Positions 32,433 through 44,154 of a stretch of 64,000 bases of DNA are shown here, one piece after another. How positions within the stretch are numbered: the first letter of the stretch is position 1; each line of letters opens with the position of its first letter. Under the pieces are notes generated by a model, which worked only from the letters and a program-made list of their open reading frames with translations, searched no databases and was not told the origin of the DNA. Source of the stretch: Lathyrus oleraceus (taxonomy: Eukaryota > Streptophyta > Magnoliopsida > Fabales > Fabaceae); NCBI RefSeq assembly GCF_024323335.1, contig NC_066579.1:357694900-357758899 (forward strand), in the 5' to 3' direction. A program made the position numbers and the translations under genes.

Positions 32433-34008
32433 ATCTTCCCTTTTTTATGATGACAAACATAAGTATTTAAGAACAATGATTGTTAATTTAATTAACATGT
32501 TGACTTCAGGGTCTGAGATTTGTAAGCTCCCTCTGAGTCTGATAGTCTAGAGGGTGAGGTTTGTAAGCTCCCCCTAAGTCCTATCCAATCTAATTAAATT
32601 TCTTTTAAGTATAATATCATCAATCTTCAGAATTTAATTAAGCAGGAACCAGAGTAATCATCAGATTTAGGTGCTTAGGTGTGCTTAAATACCCCTTAAC
32701 TTTCTCCCCATTTTGTCATCAACAAAAAGATAACATTAGGAAAAGAAAAGATTCTGAAGAAAAACGAATATATGGGAAATAATCATGTCTGAGTAAAAAT
32801 AGAGAAAAAATCAGGACTTGTTCTCCACTTGACATCAATTAGAAACATGCAAGCAAGAAAAAGTGTGATGTTAATAAATGACTTGACTTGTTGGAAAAGA
32901 TTCTGCAGAACACGAGAATTCCAACCTGTTCTGACCCTATGAGGCATAGCAGTCAAACCTTGGAAAGGGAGTCTGAAGACCAGGCATGCATCTCTCTCTT
33001 GAGTCCATTGGTGCACATCAAACTAGACAAATTTCACAAGTTTCTATATTCCCTATAAAACCAGTTTAGATCAAGTAGAAAATCCATTCCTCCTTCTTTC
33101 ATTAAACATCTCCTTTTATCAAAATGAGCAAGTCAGCTAAGAACAACAATGGTGGTTCCTCATAAGAAGTAAATAAGGCTTTACAGATCCAGAAAGATGA
33201 CAAAATCAACTCTTTAAAAGGTGTTGGAACTTCTGCTGGTGCAATGAGGGTTGGAAGAACCTTAGAGACCAGGATGAAGAAACCCAAGAAGAAGGAGTCC
33301 TTGATGATGAATGGGATGAGGACCGAAAGAGCTTCCTCATGTCAGGATGGTGGACTGATGACCAATTAGAGTAGATTTTTCTATTGGAGCTGCTCTCAGT
33401 TGTATTGCTCTTTTTAATTTCACAGTCTTGTAATCCTTTTCCATTTGAATGAAAACAAATATTTTCCTAGCTTAGCTGGAATCTCTTTTCAACCATCACA
33501 GTCATGTGTGTGCAGTGAATTTTAAAAAAGTGCACTAACTAATTTCCAAGGGGATTGTCAAAATATGATTTTATTTACCAGACACAATATCCCAACACTG
33601 ATATAGCTCATAAATATAGAAAATAAGCATAAACTAAAAACTTAACAGATATAACACATAAGTGGACATCATAAAAAATAGATTTAACAGAAAATCCAGT
33701 AATATGCCATCAGAAACATCTAATCCATATTTGAGCATCAAAGGATGAGATACTTCAGAAGTTACTACACATCAGAAGCTGTCAGAGCTTCTAATCATAG
33801 TGGCTTCTGATCATATTAGTTTTTGATCCTCCATACAGAAGCAAACACTAATCTTCCATAACATGCATGTTCATATTCTTTTTAATAAAATCAAATCTTT
33901 ATATTGTAAGAGGCTTTGTAAATATATCAGCTGATTAAAGATTTGTATCAATGAATTTTATCTATTACACCTTTCTAAACAATCTCTAATAAAATGAGGT
34001 TTTACCTC
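32433..34008 (-). mobile_element. Interior remnant of the minus-strand copia element
   Basis: Between its 3' LTR and the Athila junction this holds, on the minus strand at about 33860-34008, the C-terminal end of a copia RNase H (PHFIRDC…, then scattered TD-QWADIFTKPL-like residues broken by stops). About 1.4 kb of mostly non-coding DNA with a plus-strand ORF relic makes up the rest. Integrase, RT and gag are absent. Confidence 0.6.
33124..33369 (+). pseudogene. Antisense ORF relic within the copia remnant
   Basis: Plus-strand ATG at 33124 begins MSKSAKNNNGGSS then a stop. A second frame ends DDEWDEDRKSFLMSGWWTDD followed by QLE and TAG, an acidic tryptophan-rich tail. The downstream sequence looks like a transcript 3' end. 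It lies opposite to the host element. Extra antisense ORFs between pol and the 3' LTR are known in several plant retrotransposon lineages; I could not identify this family. The joining of the two frames is inferred. Confidence 0.4.
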
Positions 34009-34792
34009 CAGTTGTCCCTCGACAAACTCCTTTCTCTGTAGCTTCTGATCATGCCATTTTTTTGTCTTCTCCTTGTAGAGTTTGGCATTCTCATAGGCTT
34101 GATTCCTGAACTCCTCCAACTCGTGGAGCTGAAGGATTCAGGATTCACCCGCTTTGGCAAGATCATAATTTAAGAATTTGGATGCCCCAAACGCTTTGTG
34201 CTCCAACTCTAGTGGAAAGTGAGAAGCTTTACCATAAACTAACTGATAGGGAGACATACCTATGGGTGTTTTGAATGCCGTTCTGTACGTCCATAGTGCA
34301 TCTACTAACTTTACTGCCCAGTCTTTCCGAGATGCGCAAACAATTTTTTCCAGTATTTGCTTTATCTTCCTGTTGGACACTTCGACCTGGCCACTCGTTT
34401 GTGGGTGATATGGAGTGGCGATCTTGTGTTTCACATTATATATCTTCAGTAGATTCTCCATCAGTTTGTTCAAAAAGTGAGTACCTTCATCGCTGATAAG
34501 TGCTCTCGGCATCCTAAATCTCGAAAATATATTATTCTTCAGAAAGGTCACAACCACTTTAGAATCATTGGTGGGCAATGCCACCACTTCCACCCACTTT
34601 ACCAAGATGTAATTCTTCCCAAATGACGGTGGAAACGGCCCCATGAAGTCTATTCCCCAGACATCAAACAATTCAACTTCCAGCATAGCATTTTGCGGCA
34701 TTTGATTTCTCTTAGAAATATTCCCCGTTCTTTAACATCTGTCGCATTCTTTGACGATGCCTTGGTCATCTTTGAACAGTGTGTGTGTATAT
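34009..34792 (-). pseudogene. Athila-type (Ty3/gypsy) integrase fragment
   Basis: The minus strand reads from the end of the zinc region (KECDRC, then a stop) into [67 protein letters not shown] and the C-terminal helix [20 protein letters not shown] follow. Catalytic Asp, Asp and Glu are all visible. About seven residues are missing between YILV and KWVEV, in frame. At about 34008 it passes without a break into copia RNase H sequence. Nothing else of Athila is present; element C begins at 34793. Confidence 0.85.
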
Positions 34793-36391
34793 TGTAGCGG
34801 GGTATTCGTTACCATTAGAGATATTGACTAAATCTAAGGTAAACCATACAAGTCGAGTCGCCACCGCACTTCTAATGGAAAATAGAAGTGGAATAGAATC
34901 TGATATGTGATGAAGCTTTGCCTCCTTGCCACGAAATTCCAATGCTCTCTTAGGGTTAGGGTTTCAGCTTCTTAAATAGGGTGGATTAGGTGTTCTCATG
35001 GGCTTTTTAATAAGTGATTTATCCATAAGAATAAAAGTGTGAAGTGAGGTGTAAAATGTTGTTATTTTGGGCCAAACTTAAGTGAATGGATGTCCAATGC
35101 ATGGACAAAAGAGGTAAAAAAACGTGACTGGTTTGTGCAGCATGCTTAGAAAATCTGATTGGGCCAGCCACGCCCAAAATCTGCCTAGAAAAATCAAGTC
35201 ATGGTGCCCACTTTAAATGAATGTATCTTTCAAACCATGGATCCAAATGAGATGATTCCAAAAGGATGTGAAAGAGGACATGGCAAGGTACAATTGTTGT
35301 GAAGAAAGTATTTCCAAATAATTCCTTAAAGTGCAAGAAAACTGGCCAAAAAGTCTTGACAAATTTTGAAGATTTTGGACTTAGAAATTTTTCTAAGTGT
35401 CCTAAAAAAATGTCTCACTTTGACTAAGCATAACTTTCTCAATTATAATCCAAATGGAGCAAACTTTATATCTATAGAAAGCTTGGAACAAGAGGAACAA
35501 CTTTCATGTTGGAGAAATTTTCAAATGGATCTTTTATCTTGATAAAAAATGGGCTTAAAGTGAGTGCAATGATCATGAAAACTTGCCCTAAATGGAAAGT
35601 CAACCATTTCCAAATTAAGTAACTTTTCCAATTCCTGGTTAAATGATGAATCCATGATCCAACCTTGATCAAATTTCACATGTAGGATCCCCTAGGCATG
35701 GATTTTGAGATTCCACTCTCAAAATGTCAGGAGTTGACTTTTCTGGCCCCACAGTTGACTTTTCCCAAACTGTCTGATTCCCGATTTCATTGATCAATTG
35801 AAGCACTTCTGGCTCAAATAAAGAGCTGATTTTTTGTATGTAGACCCTTGTGGACATATGGAGGGCTATGGAAAAGAGTTTCACCCAAAGAATAAGAAAT
35901 AAACTGATTTTATACCAAACCCTGATTTTAGGGCAAAAAGATTAGGAACTCATTGCACTGATTGCCAATGGATCTTTCTGAGATAATTGTGAATCTTCTT
36001 AGGCCAAGATGCCTCTCTAATCATCACATGGATGAGCTCCTCTACTTCCAACCAAACATTGCATGTTGCAGGTAGCCATGAAACCCTAATTTCTGATTAA
36101 ATCCAGATGAACACTCTGATAGCTTTGAATCCTTCACTGATGAACTGAGGACCATAATAAGATACTTAGACCCCCCCTGAGACCTTTGAGACTTGTATAC
36201 TTAGAAAATGAAGTCCAATTCTCAATCTTGCTTTGTGTGGGCTCCTTTTGTTAAGGAGTGATCGATCAAAACCTGATCTCCATGTCACTAATGCAGTATG
36301 CAATGAGTATGACCTAATATGATGCTAATGAAGTGTAAAACATAATCCCATGCTTCCAGGAAAAATGAAGGGTAAATTTTGGGGTATTACA
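34793..36391 (-). repeat. Element C 3' LTR
   Basis: 1,599 bp. On the minus strand it begins TGTAATACCCCAAAATTTAC and ends ATACCCCGCTACA. Its partner is 54125-55728. Confidence 0.93.
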
Positions 36392-37316
36392 GCTGCCCCT
36401 ATTCAATCAACTAGAGACCCGAAAGGAAGATAGCAACGACTTTCGCACTTTCGAGGTATCAAGTGATTGAATACGATAAAAGCCCGAAAATTTACACTGA
36501 AGTGAAAAAATAAAGTAACAATGCTTGTCAGAATCGGCCAAGAGGTGGTCTTGAAAAAGAATCCGTCTGGTACGGTGAGAGTCGGTCTGAACACCGAAAC
36601 AAGGAATGTTAGCCTGAATACCAAAATAAATGGTAACACGGAAATAACCATGGCCTGAATGCCGCTCATCAATCTGAATACTGGAAATGACTTCGATCTG
36701 AGCATCGGACGATACTTGATTATCAAACATCGATCTGAACACCGGGAAACCGGCCTGAATGGCACTTCGGTCTGAATACCTGAAAACTGGCCTGAATGCC
36801 ACAAGTTGCATCGACCTGAATGTCGGAAACTTCTTCAATTTGAACATCGGAAAACTGGCCTGAATGCCACTTCAGTCTGAATACCAGAAACTTGGCCTGA
36901 ATGCCACAAGTTGCATCGACCTGAATGTCGGAAACTTCTTCGATCTGAACATCGGAAAACTGGCCTGAATGCCACTTCGGTCTGAATACCGGAAACTTAG
37001 CCTGAATGCCACAAGTTGCATCGACCTGAATGTCGGAAACTTCTTCGATCTGAACATCGGAAAACTGGCCTGAATGCCACTTCGGTCTGAATATCGGAAA
37101 CTTGGCCTGAATGCCACAATTTGTATCGACCTGAATGTCGGAAACTTCTTCGATCTGAACATCGGAAAATTGGCCTGAATGCCACTTCGGTCTGAATACC
37201 GGAAAACTTTCATACCTGTCAGCGTCGGCAGAAATAGGGAAAATAATAATTGAGGCGGCACGTGGGCCAACGACCCCTGTTGAGAATAAATAAAGGATGA
37301 GTCATGAACAACCTTC
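36392..37316 (-). other. Element C 3' UTR remnant and purine tract
   Basis: Begins, on plus, with GCTGCCCCTATTCAATC (complement of the polypurine tract), then a tandem-repeat block (listed separately) and about 110 bp of unique sequence up to element B. The rest of the UTR and the end of pol are missing. The three overlapping ORFs here read through the repeats and are not genes. Confidence 0.75.
36750..37205. repeat. 105-bp tandem repeat in element C 3' UTR
   Basis: The unit containing TGGCCTGAATGCCACTTCGG recurs at 36856, 36961, 37066 and 37171, exactly 105 bp apart. Each unit is itself built of shorter pieces of about 25-30 bp (TCTGAAT-CCGGAAAC variants). Confidence 0.92.
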
Positions 37317-39302
37317 ACGGTGAACTGACTTTGTGTGTTTTGCTTTGGAAAGCAAATGTCGCGGATAGCAAGAGTCGCCACCGACTTTTCTTTTATCCAA
37401 TAAGGAAAGGTGGAAAAGAACAGGAAAGACCTTAATTAGATTTTGGGTTCGGGAGGTACATTATACAAAGGGAAGGTGTTAGCACCCTTTGTATCCATGG
37501 TTATCCATGGGCTCTTAATTGCTTGATCACTTATGTTGGTCTGAAAAAAAGTGTTGGTGAATTGCTTGAAAAATGTTTTGAAAAGAGAGTTTAACTTTGT
37601 AATGATTCTTGTACGAATGTATACAAAGTATTTATCTCGTTTAATTTCGAAAGCAGTTTAGAAAAATATAACTTTGCAATGATTCTAGTACGAATGTATA
37701 CCAAGTGGTGATTTTCTAGTGTTTGTAAAGTGCGAGGTATGAAAAATGTTTCAGGTTGTGAGCCAGCAATTAAGAGTTATACCTACCCAAGGTCTTTATG
37801 GGCATTTCCTATCCTTATGAGGGTAAAATGGTCCTTACTATTGAGAAGTAAGCAGTTTTATCCTTTGGATGTAAAAGGGACATCGTATGGTCATCGATTG
37901 GTCATTGAAGGCAACATTTATAAGGATACATTAGCATTCGAAGGGACAATCATCATTTAACCGTAGGCTACAACGAAGGGTCATCGAGGGACAAAATCAT
38001 ATATTCGCAGGCAACATCCGAGGGACGATGATTTATTTTATAGGGACATGATGATTTAATCGAAGGGTCTTTGCTAAGTGTATCCCCACATTCGCGGGAC
38101 ATGACCATAATACCGTAATATCGTAAGGCAACAGAGAGAGGTCCAAAATCACATATTCAAAGGCAATATTTTACAATCAATTAGATAATGAGGGTGAATC
38201 CCCACATTATAATCAATTAGGTAATTAGGTCCACATTATAATCAATTAAGTAATTAGGATGAATCTCCACATTAAAATCAATTAAGTAATTAGGATGAAT
38301 CTCCACATGGGTATCCCACAAATAAAGTGGAATACCTAGCAAGCTACCTTCTTCGGGAGTATGTGAGCCCTTACAAAATTCCGCAAACAGGTCAGAATAC
38401 CAAATTAGGGTGCAATCGAGAATTGTACCAAACAAAAGGAACACAGCGGTAGGCCAGAATAGAACAGAACAGAACAGAACAGAAAAATCAAAAAAAATAG
38501 AACAGATCCGATAAGCATAGAACAGAACAACCAAAATATTAGCTACTGTCACGTTCGCCTCTGCCTCGCCTAGCGAAGGCTTAGCGAATACTCGCTACAT
38601 GCTCGCTTAGCGAGGTGCTAGCGAGCGGCTGCGGGCTTTGAATTTCAGAACAGTACGATCTCAGCATGCTGCACACCCTATAGCATCCAATACAGAAATT
38701 ACATGGTTCGACATTCAAGATATTCAGGCACACTTAAATTCACATGCAAAACCTCAAATATGTTTATGAATTCAATTATAATATCACATGCAAATTAAGA
38801 ACATAAAGCGGTAATAGTAATGCAAACCTGTTTGCAATTGAATTGCAACCTTGAATTAGCAAGTCGGATTGAGTTGGGCGGAGGTAACCTTGATGCAAAT
38901 GAGTTTCCTTCAGGGTTTCCTTTAGGGTTGCTCTGAATTCTCTGGGTTAGCCTCCAGGGTTTGTTGTGCCTTCTCTCTATCTCCCGTCTCCGTTCTCTTT
39001 TTCGTCCCCTTTTTCCTGACTGAAGTTCTGCTATTTATAATGCTTTTTTTGTAACCTAATGGGCTCAGAATGAAGCCCAAAATTTCTGATGTTCGCAAGC
39101 TTCGCTAGGCGAGTGGCATAACGAAGGGTTCGCTAGGCGAAGGAGTTGCTCGCCTAGCGGGCATGCCAGTTTGGGCCATTTTCTGGATTTGGCCATCTGT
39201 GAGCTGGGTCTTTGTTCCTTTAAGGTCAATGCCTTGAGCAATGAGTTGGAGTGTCTTGAAAGATTCCTTGTAATATTAATGGGCAAATTTTGGGGTATGA
39301 CA
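37317..39302 (-). repeat. Element B 3' LTR (end eroded)
   Basis: Starts with ACGGTGAACTGAC, lacking the TGTCAT tip, and ends TGGGGTATGACA. It has fewer copies of the AATCAATTAAGTAATTAGGATGAATCTCC unit than the 5' LTR. Contains TATA (complement of 39032-39039). Confidence 0.88.
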
Positions 39303-41220
39303 GCTGCCCCTGTTCAATATTCTTAAACCGAGAGAGTTAGAATGGTTTGTATGCCGTTCGTGGTCTGGAGGTGGAAGATTATTGAACACTAGAATGCCCC
39401 AAAAATTTGCACTTGTTAATCAGAAGTTATTCCTGATGAAGATGGGCTTAAAGATGCCATCCATGAAGTTTGATGATGAAAGATCAGAATGGATCATACG
39501 CTGCTGGGGATAAAGGATCAGAATGGACCTTATGCTAGATCGTATCTGAGTAGCAGAATGAGTTGTCCATTAGGCGGGTGACTTCACTGGGGATGAAAGA
39601 TCAGAATGGATCATACACTAGATCGTATCTGAGTTGCAGAATAAACCGTCCGTTAGGCTGTTTCTGATGAGAAAGGGGTAGTCATACGCTAGACTACACT
39701 TCAAAATGTACCGTACGCTAGGTAGCATCTGAGGGGATGAACATCCAAATGGGTCGTACGCTAGACCGTCTCTGAGCAGCAGGATGAGCCGTCCGTTAGG
39801 CTGTTTCTGATGACGAAAGGGGGTAGTCATACGCTAGACTACACTTCAGAATGTACCGTACGCTAGGTAGCATCTTAGGGGATGGACATCCAAATGGGTC
39901 GTACGCTAGACCGTCTCTGAATAGTTGAAGAAACCATACGTTAGGCTGAATCAGAATGAGCCGTACGTTAGGCTATATCCGATGATATTTGTTATATTTG
40001 CAGTAAATGTCTGGGATGGGCTTAAAGATGCCATCGTTAGGAGGATGTCAGAATGCTTGTCAGAATGAACATTCATATGGATTATATCTGAAAGATGCAT
40101 CTGAATCTCGAATGTAACCGATAAGGGTGTCCGTCTGAATGAACCTTTGTTTTGACTGTATCGGGAGGATAATTAACCTGAAAAAAGAGTTAGCCTCATG
40201 CCATGTTATGATGCATGAGATGTTTTACGTTTTTGAAAATAAACGCAAACATTGCATGCATGTATATGATGATGCATGAATGAATTATGCGTCTGAAAAT
40301 AAATGCGAACATTGCATGCATGTATATGATGTGGAATGATGCATGAATGAATTATGCGTTTGAAAAACTTTGCCAGGGGAAAATAAATCCCCATATTCTG
40401 GTTGGAGATATTTGTATCGATGACCCTTTCTTAGCTGGGTATATTTGATTTCTTGTCTGATGGTAGAAATATTCAACAAAACCTGGCTGGGGATAGAAGA
40501 GATGACCAGTCTGTCTAGCGATGCCAATTTTTCTGGGGAGTAACTTGCTTTGCTGGGGAAAGGATTTGTAACCGGACTTGTTGGAAAGCATGGTTAAACC
40601 TTATCCTCGACCCTAAAGTCTTTTAGTAACTGCTATTGCTATTTTATGCATGTATTTTCGGTAAACATCAATCATGTTCAAACGCATATGCTCATTCAAT
40701 CTAAATCAATGGACGTTTACGCAAACAAAACAGAGAAAGTAAAACAAAAGCATTTTTTTTGGAAACAAAATTGTATTGATTTTGAAAGAGGGCCTATAAA
40801 CAGGCAATTTGTGTACAAAGAGACAGAAATCCTAGTAAGAGGAAATTGTCGAGAACATAAAGAAAAAGCTATGAAGGAAAAGCCCTAATGATTTTAATTC
40901 CACTACTGTCATTATGTCTTCAAGCATCTCATCTCCTGCTGTCGGATAGAAGTGATTGGCTTGTTCAGCCCCTTGAACTTGGATGACGATGTCTGAGAAC
41001 GGGACATAGTCATACGCTTTTAATCCCTAATTTTTGCCTGGACCGCCTTTTCAGGTTTTCAGTCCACCAGGATACCCTTTTTTGGCCAAGCCGCCTTTTC
41101 AAGTTTTCGACTTGCCGGGTGTACATTTTCATATGTTTATCCCTAATTTTTGCCCGAACCTTTTTGGTTCGCCGGGATGCCCTTATTTTTACCTAGATAC
41201 GTCGACCTAGCGGGTCTCTT
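39303..41220 (-). other. Element B 3' UTR with tandem repeats
   Basis: Includes the purine tract complement (GCTGCCCCTGTTCAATATTC), a repeat block at 39480-39990 built on TACGCTAGAC and CCGTCCGTTAGGCTG, and the GGGATAAAC/AATCCCTAATTTTTGCC block near 41020-41210 that mirrors A's 16845-17030. No genes. Confidence 0.8.
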
Positions 41221-42531
41221 TTATGCGTAGTATTTTTTAACTATGTCTGCGTTCACGGGATGTGGGAAGTCTTCGCCATCCATCGTAGCAAGTATCATGG
41301 CTCCACCAGAGAATAATTTCTTAACTACAAATGGCCCTTCGTATGTGGGAGTCCATTTGCCCCTGGAATCACCTTGTGGTAGAATGATACGCTTTATCAC
41401 CAAGTCGCCAATTTGATATACCTGTCTCTTGACTTTTTTATTAAACGCCTGGGTCATGCGCTTCTGATATATCTGCCCATGACAAACAGCCGCAAGTCTC
41501 TTTTCATCAATCAACTTTATCTGATCGAGTCGAGTCTGAATCCATTCATCTTCATCTAAGCCTGCATCTTTCATAATTCTTAGAGAGGGAATCTGAACTT
41601 CCACTGGTAAAACAACTTCCATTCCGTAGACCAAAGAGAAAGGAGTTGCCCCTGTCGAAGTGCGCACTGAAGTGCGATAACTATGAAGAGCAAAGGGTAA
41701 CATCTCATGCCAGTCTTTGTATGTTACTGTCATCTTTTGTATGATCTTCTTAATATTCTTATTAGCAACTTCTACGGCGCCATTCATCTTTGGCCGGTAC
41801 GAAGAAGAGTTATGGTGTTTTATTTTGAACTGCGTACAAAGTTCAGTAATCATCTTGTTGTTCAAATTGGAGAGAGCAGGTTTTCCAAATGTATATTTGA
41901 TAAGATCCATCTTAGAAATCAATAAAGTGGTATGATTCAACATATACTGTCTTAGTCGGCGAGCAGCCCAAGCCAAAGCATAGCAAGCTTTCTCGAGCTG
42001 TGAGTATCTTGTTTCACAGTCGGTACCTTTTGCTAAGGTAGTATATTGCATGCTCTTTTCGACCAGACTCGTCATGTTGCCCCAACACACACCCTATTGA
42101 ATTTTCTAACACGGTCAATTACATGATTAGAGGTCTTCCTTCAACTGGTGGCGTCAGATTTATAGGTTCTTGGAGATACTTCTTGATTTTGTCAAAAGCT
42201 TCCTGACATTCATCATCTCTTGACCGTTCTCAGTAATTTGAAAATGGGTTTGCAAGTAGCAGTCAAATGGGAGATAAATCGGGCAATGTAATTCAAGTGT
42301 CCCAAGAAGCTTCTGACTTCTTTCCTGTCCACTCTAGTACTCAGATCTACAGTTTCAATTGACTCCTCATGCGGCTGTATAGTCTTTTCTTCTTGCCGTA
42401 ACAGTCTGGCAAGCTCTCCAGGTACTTCACAATCTTCCTCACTTCCATCCTCAGCTTGGTAGATCGGATTTTCAAAGTCATAATGAACAGTAGCAGAATT
42501 ATTATCAACAGGATCCAGAGTGGATATGGAT
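41221..42531 (-). pseudogene. Element B pol remnant
   Basis: Starting at the conserved splice acceptor (42531), the frame reads the pol leader (YDFENPIYQAEDGSEEDCEV). Near 42325 it jumps from VDRKEV straight to RSFLGHLNYIARF, removing the RT core including YVDD. It continues through a degenerate RNase H piece with a frameshift near 42030. Near 41868 it jumps again from FGKPALS to NLNNKMITEL, removing the second RNase H and the integrase zinc region with both Asp residues. The last 224 codons, with the catalytic Glu and the GKWTPTYEGPF module, match A closely and end at the same YYA stop. Confidence 0.88.
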
Positions 42532-42775
42532 CTGCAATCGGTTATGTGAGTGTGTGCAAGAAATCATAGCTTATTTGAAAGATGACATGAAAGATAAAGA
42601 GCGCAATATTTGAATGCAAAAAGTCCATTGATTTATTGAATGTGAATATGCTTATGAAAATGACAAAACCCTTAACAAATTAGCTATTTGTGCCTCGGGC
42701 ATAGACACAATGCTTTAAGAAGTTCAATTGTAAAAAATTAAAAATTGCAACACTAAAATAGGCAATAACAATTAC
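42532..42775 (-). other. Predicted Ogre intron in element B
   Basis: Donor GTAATT overlaps the gag stop (42775) and acceptor TGCAG ends at 42532: 244 bp, against 245 in A. The acceptor is intact here. The downstream alternative AG used for comparison in A is AA in B. Confidence 0.6.
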
Positions 42776-43338
42776 TCCTGACTAAAGGAAATCGGGATAG
42801 TGTCTTCAGCCTTCCAATTATGGAGTCCGTCACCAATCGTTGGGAAAATCCAGTTATCCAAGTCGCAATCGCTATCAGTATCTTCTACGGCATTAACAGT
42901 CTTGTCATGATTAGGCCGAGGAGCAGTGATGACATTAGGAGTCTCCGGAGGATCAAATTCAAATTCTCCAGCGTCGATCATATCCTGAATCTTATTTTTC
43001 AACAACCAACAATCGTTTGTATCATGCCCGGGGCTATCAGAGTGATATGCACACCTGGCGTTGGGATTATAACTAGGCGAAGTAGTGTTGGGATTTGCAG
43101 GAGGAACTTTGAGGGTAATCAAATTTGCCTTTAGAATACTCTGCAGCGCTTGTGCTAAAGTCATATTGATCTTCGTAAACTGCCTTCTTCCCGGGTTAAT
43201 GTGACTCACAGATTTCTTGTCTTTCTTCTCGAGCATAAGAGCCTTCAGTTCCTCCTGCCCCTTGGATAAGTTCAAGATCATCTCCTGGAGTTGAGCATTC
43301 TGAGACTGGAGATCCTTGACCATTTGTTCGAGGGCCAT
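42772..43338 (-). CDS. Miniature gag of element B
   Basis: 188-codon open frame starting MALEQMVKDLQSQNAQLQ. It keeps the N-terminal coiled coil, the zinc-like CAYHSDSPGHDTNDC and the extreme C-terminus (DSDCDLDNWIFPTIGDG), all in one frame. Missing are the capsid-like domain (join at GRR/QFTKIN) and the entire protease (join at TVNAVED). Both joins fall where A has short similar sequences (GRR/PRR and NVV-D/NVVED). Possibly translated but with no capsid or protease function. Confidence 0.8.
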   Translation of the reverse strand: MALEQMVKDLQSQNAQLQEMILNLSKGQEELKALMLEKKDKKSVSHINPGRRQFTKINMTLAQALQSILKANLITLKVPPANPNTTSPSYNPNARCAYHSDSPGHDTNDCWLLKNKIQDMIDAGEFEFDPPETPNVITAPRPNHDKTVNAVEDTDSDCDLDNWIFPTIGDGLHNWKAEDTIPISFSQE

Positions 43339-43398
43339 TTTTCTGTTTGGAAGGAAGACCGTGAGAACATTGATCCCTTTAGAGTACCTGTTATGCAA

Positions 43399-44132
43399 TG
43401 TGATGTTATGCTATGCAATGTATAAAATGTTTTCACTGTTTAAAGTCCTTGAAATGGTCAGTACAATGCCATGATGTCATGATGTTATGATGTTATGATG
43501 TCATGATGTTATGATGGTATGATGTTAAGTAAACAACAAGCACAAACAAGTCACACCGCAATCATTCCTAGGTTTTAAGGCTTGCATGAGTTCCATAGGT
43601 AAGTACCCTCCCCACTGAAGTTCGGTTGGTTCAACCTGTCCTAGAATAGTAACCGGGTTCTAAAAGGATCTCAAATCATTGACCTTTCCTTAAGTCCACT
43701 TCAGTGCAACACCAAGTGGTTGACCAAAGCTTCCCTAAAGTCCAATCTCAAAGAGTGTAGTATCGAGTCTCAACCAACCCCAGTCGGAACCGAAGTCAGT
43801 TATCTCACTACTTTCTAATGGCTAGGATGAGTCAATTAGGGTTCTAAAGGTCTAGTTAATGCTTTGATGACACCACGCGGAAGCCAAATTTTTCCTCAAG
43901 TAAACATGAGGAACATTAGGACATCCAAAGTGTCACATTAACCGTAGCCATCATTTTGACCATTCCAGTATACGCCGGATAGTCGCGATGATCTCTTGCT
44001 ACTTACCTAAGGTACACTAGATCCGGGTGTAGGATCTTTCACTCAAGCATAAAATACCCAAGCAATCCCTTAAAAGTAAATCAGACAATTTAAATAAGTG
44101 ATCTTGTTTTTAAGGTAACCTCTCTTTAATAG
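43399..44132 (-). other. Element B leader, ORF1 deleted
   Basis: Matches A's leader up to the CCATTTCAAGGACTT just before ORF1, then continues with GAAAACATTT…TTGCATAGCATAAC, which in A lies after ORF1. The whole ORF1 has been removed. The (AACATCAT)n repeat is kept near 43475-43530. Confidence 0.85.
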
Positions 44133-44154
44133 TCCCCAGCAGAGTCGCCAGTTC

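Noticed and set aside
36403..37381. Overlapping minus-strand ORFs rich in FRSM/FRYSD repeats
   Set aside because: Translations of the 105-bp tandem repeat in element C's 3' UTR.
41221..42090. Intact 289-aa integrase gene in element B
   Set aside because: It is a fusion of an RNase H fragment to the integrase C-terminal half; zinc region and both catalytic Asp are missing.
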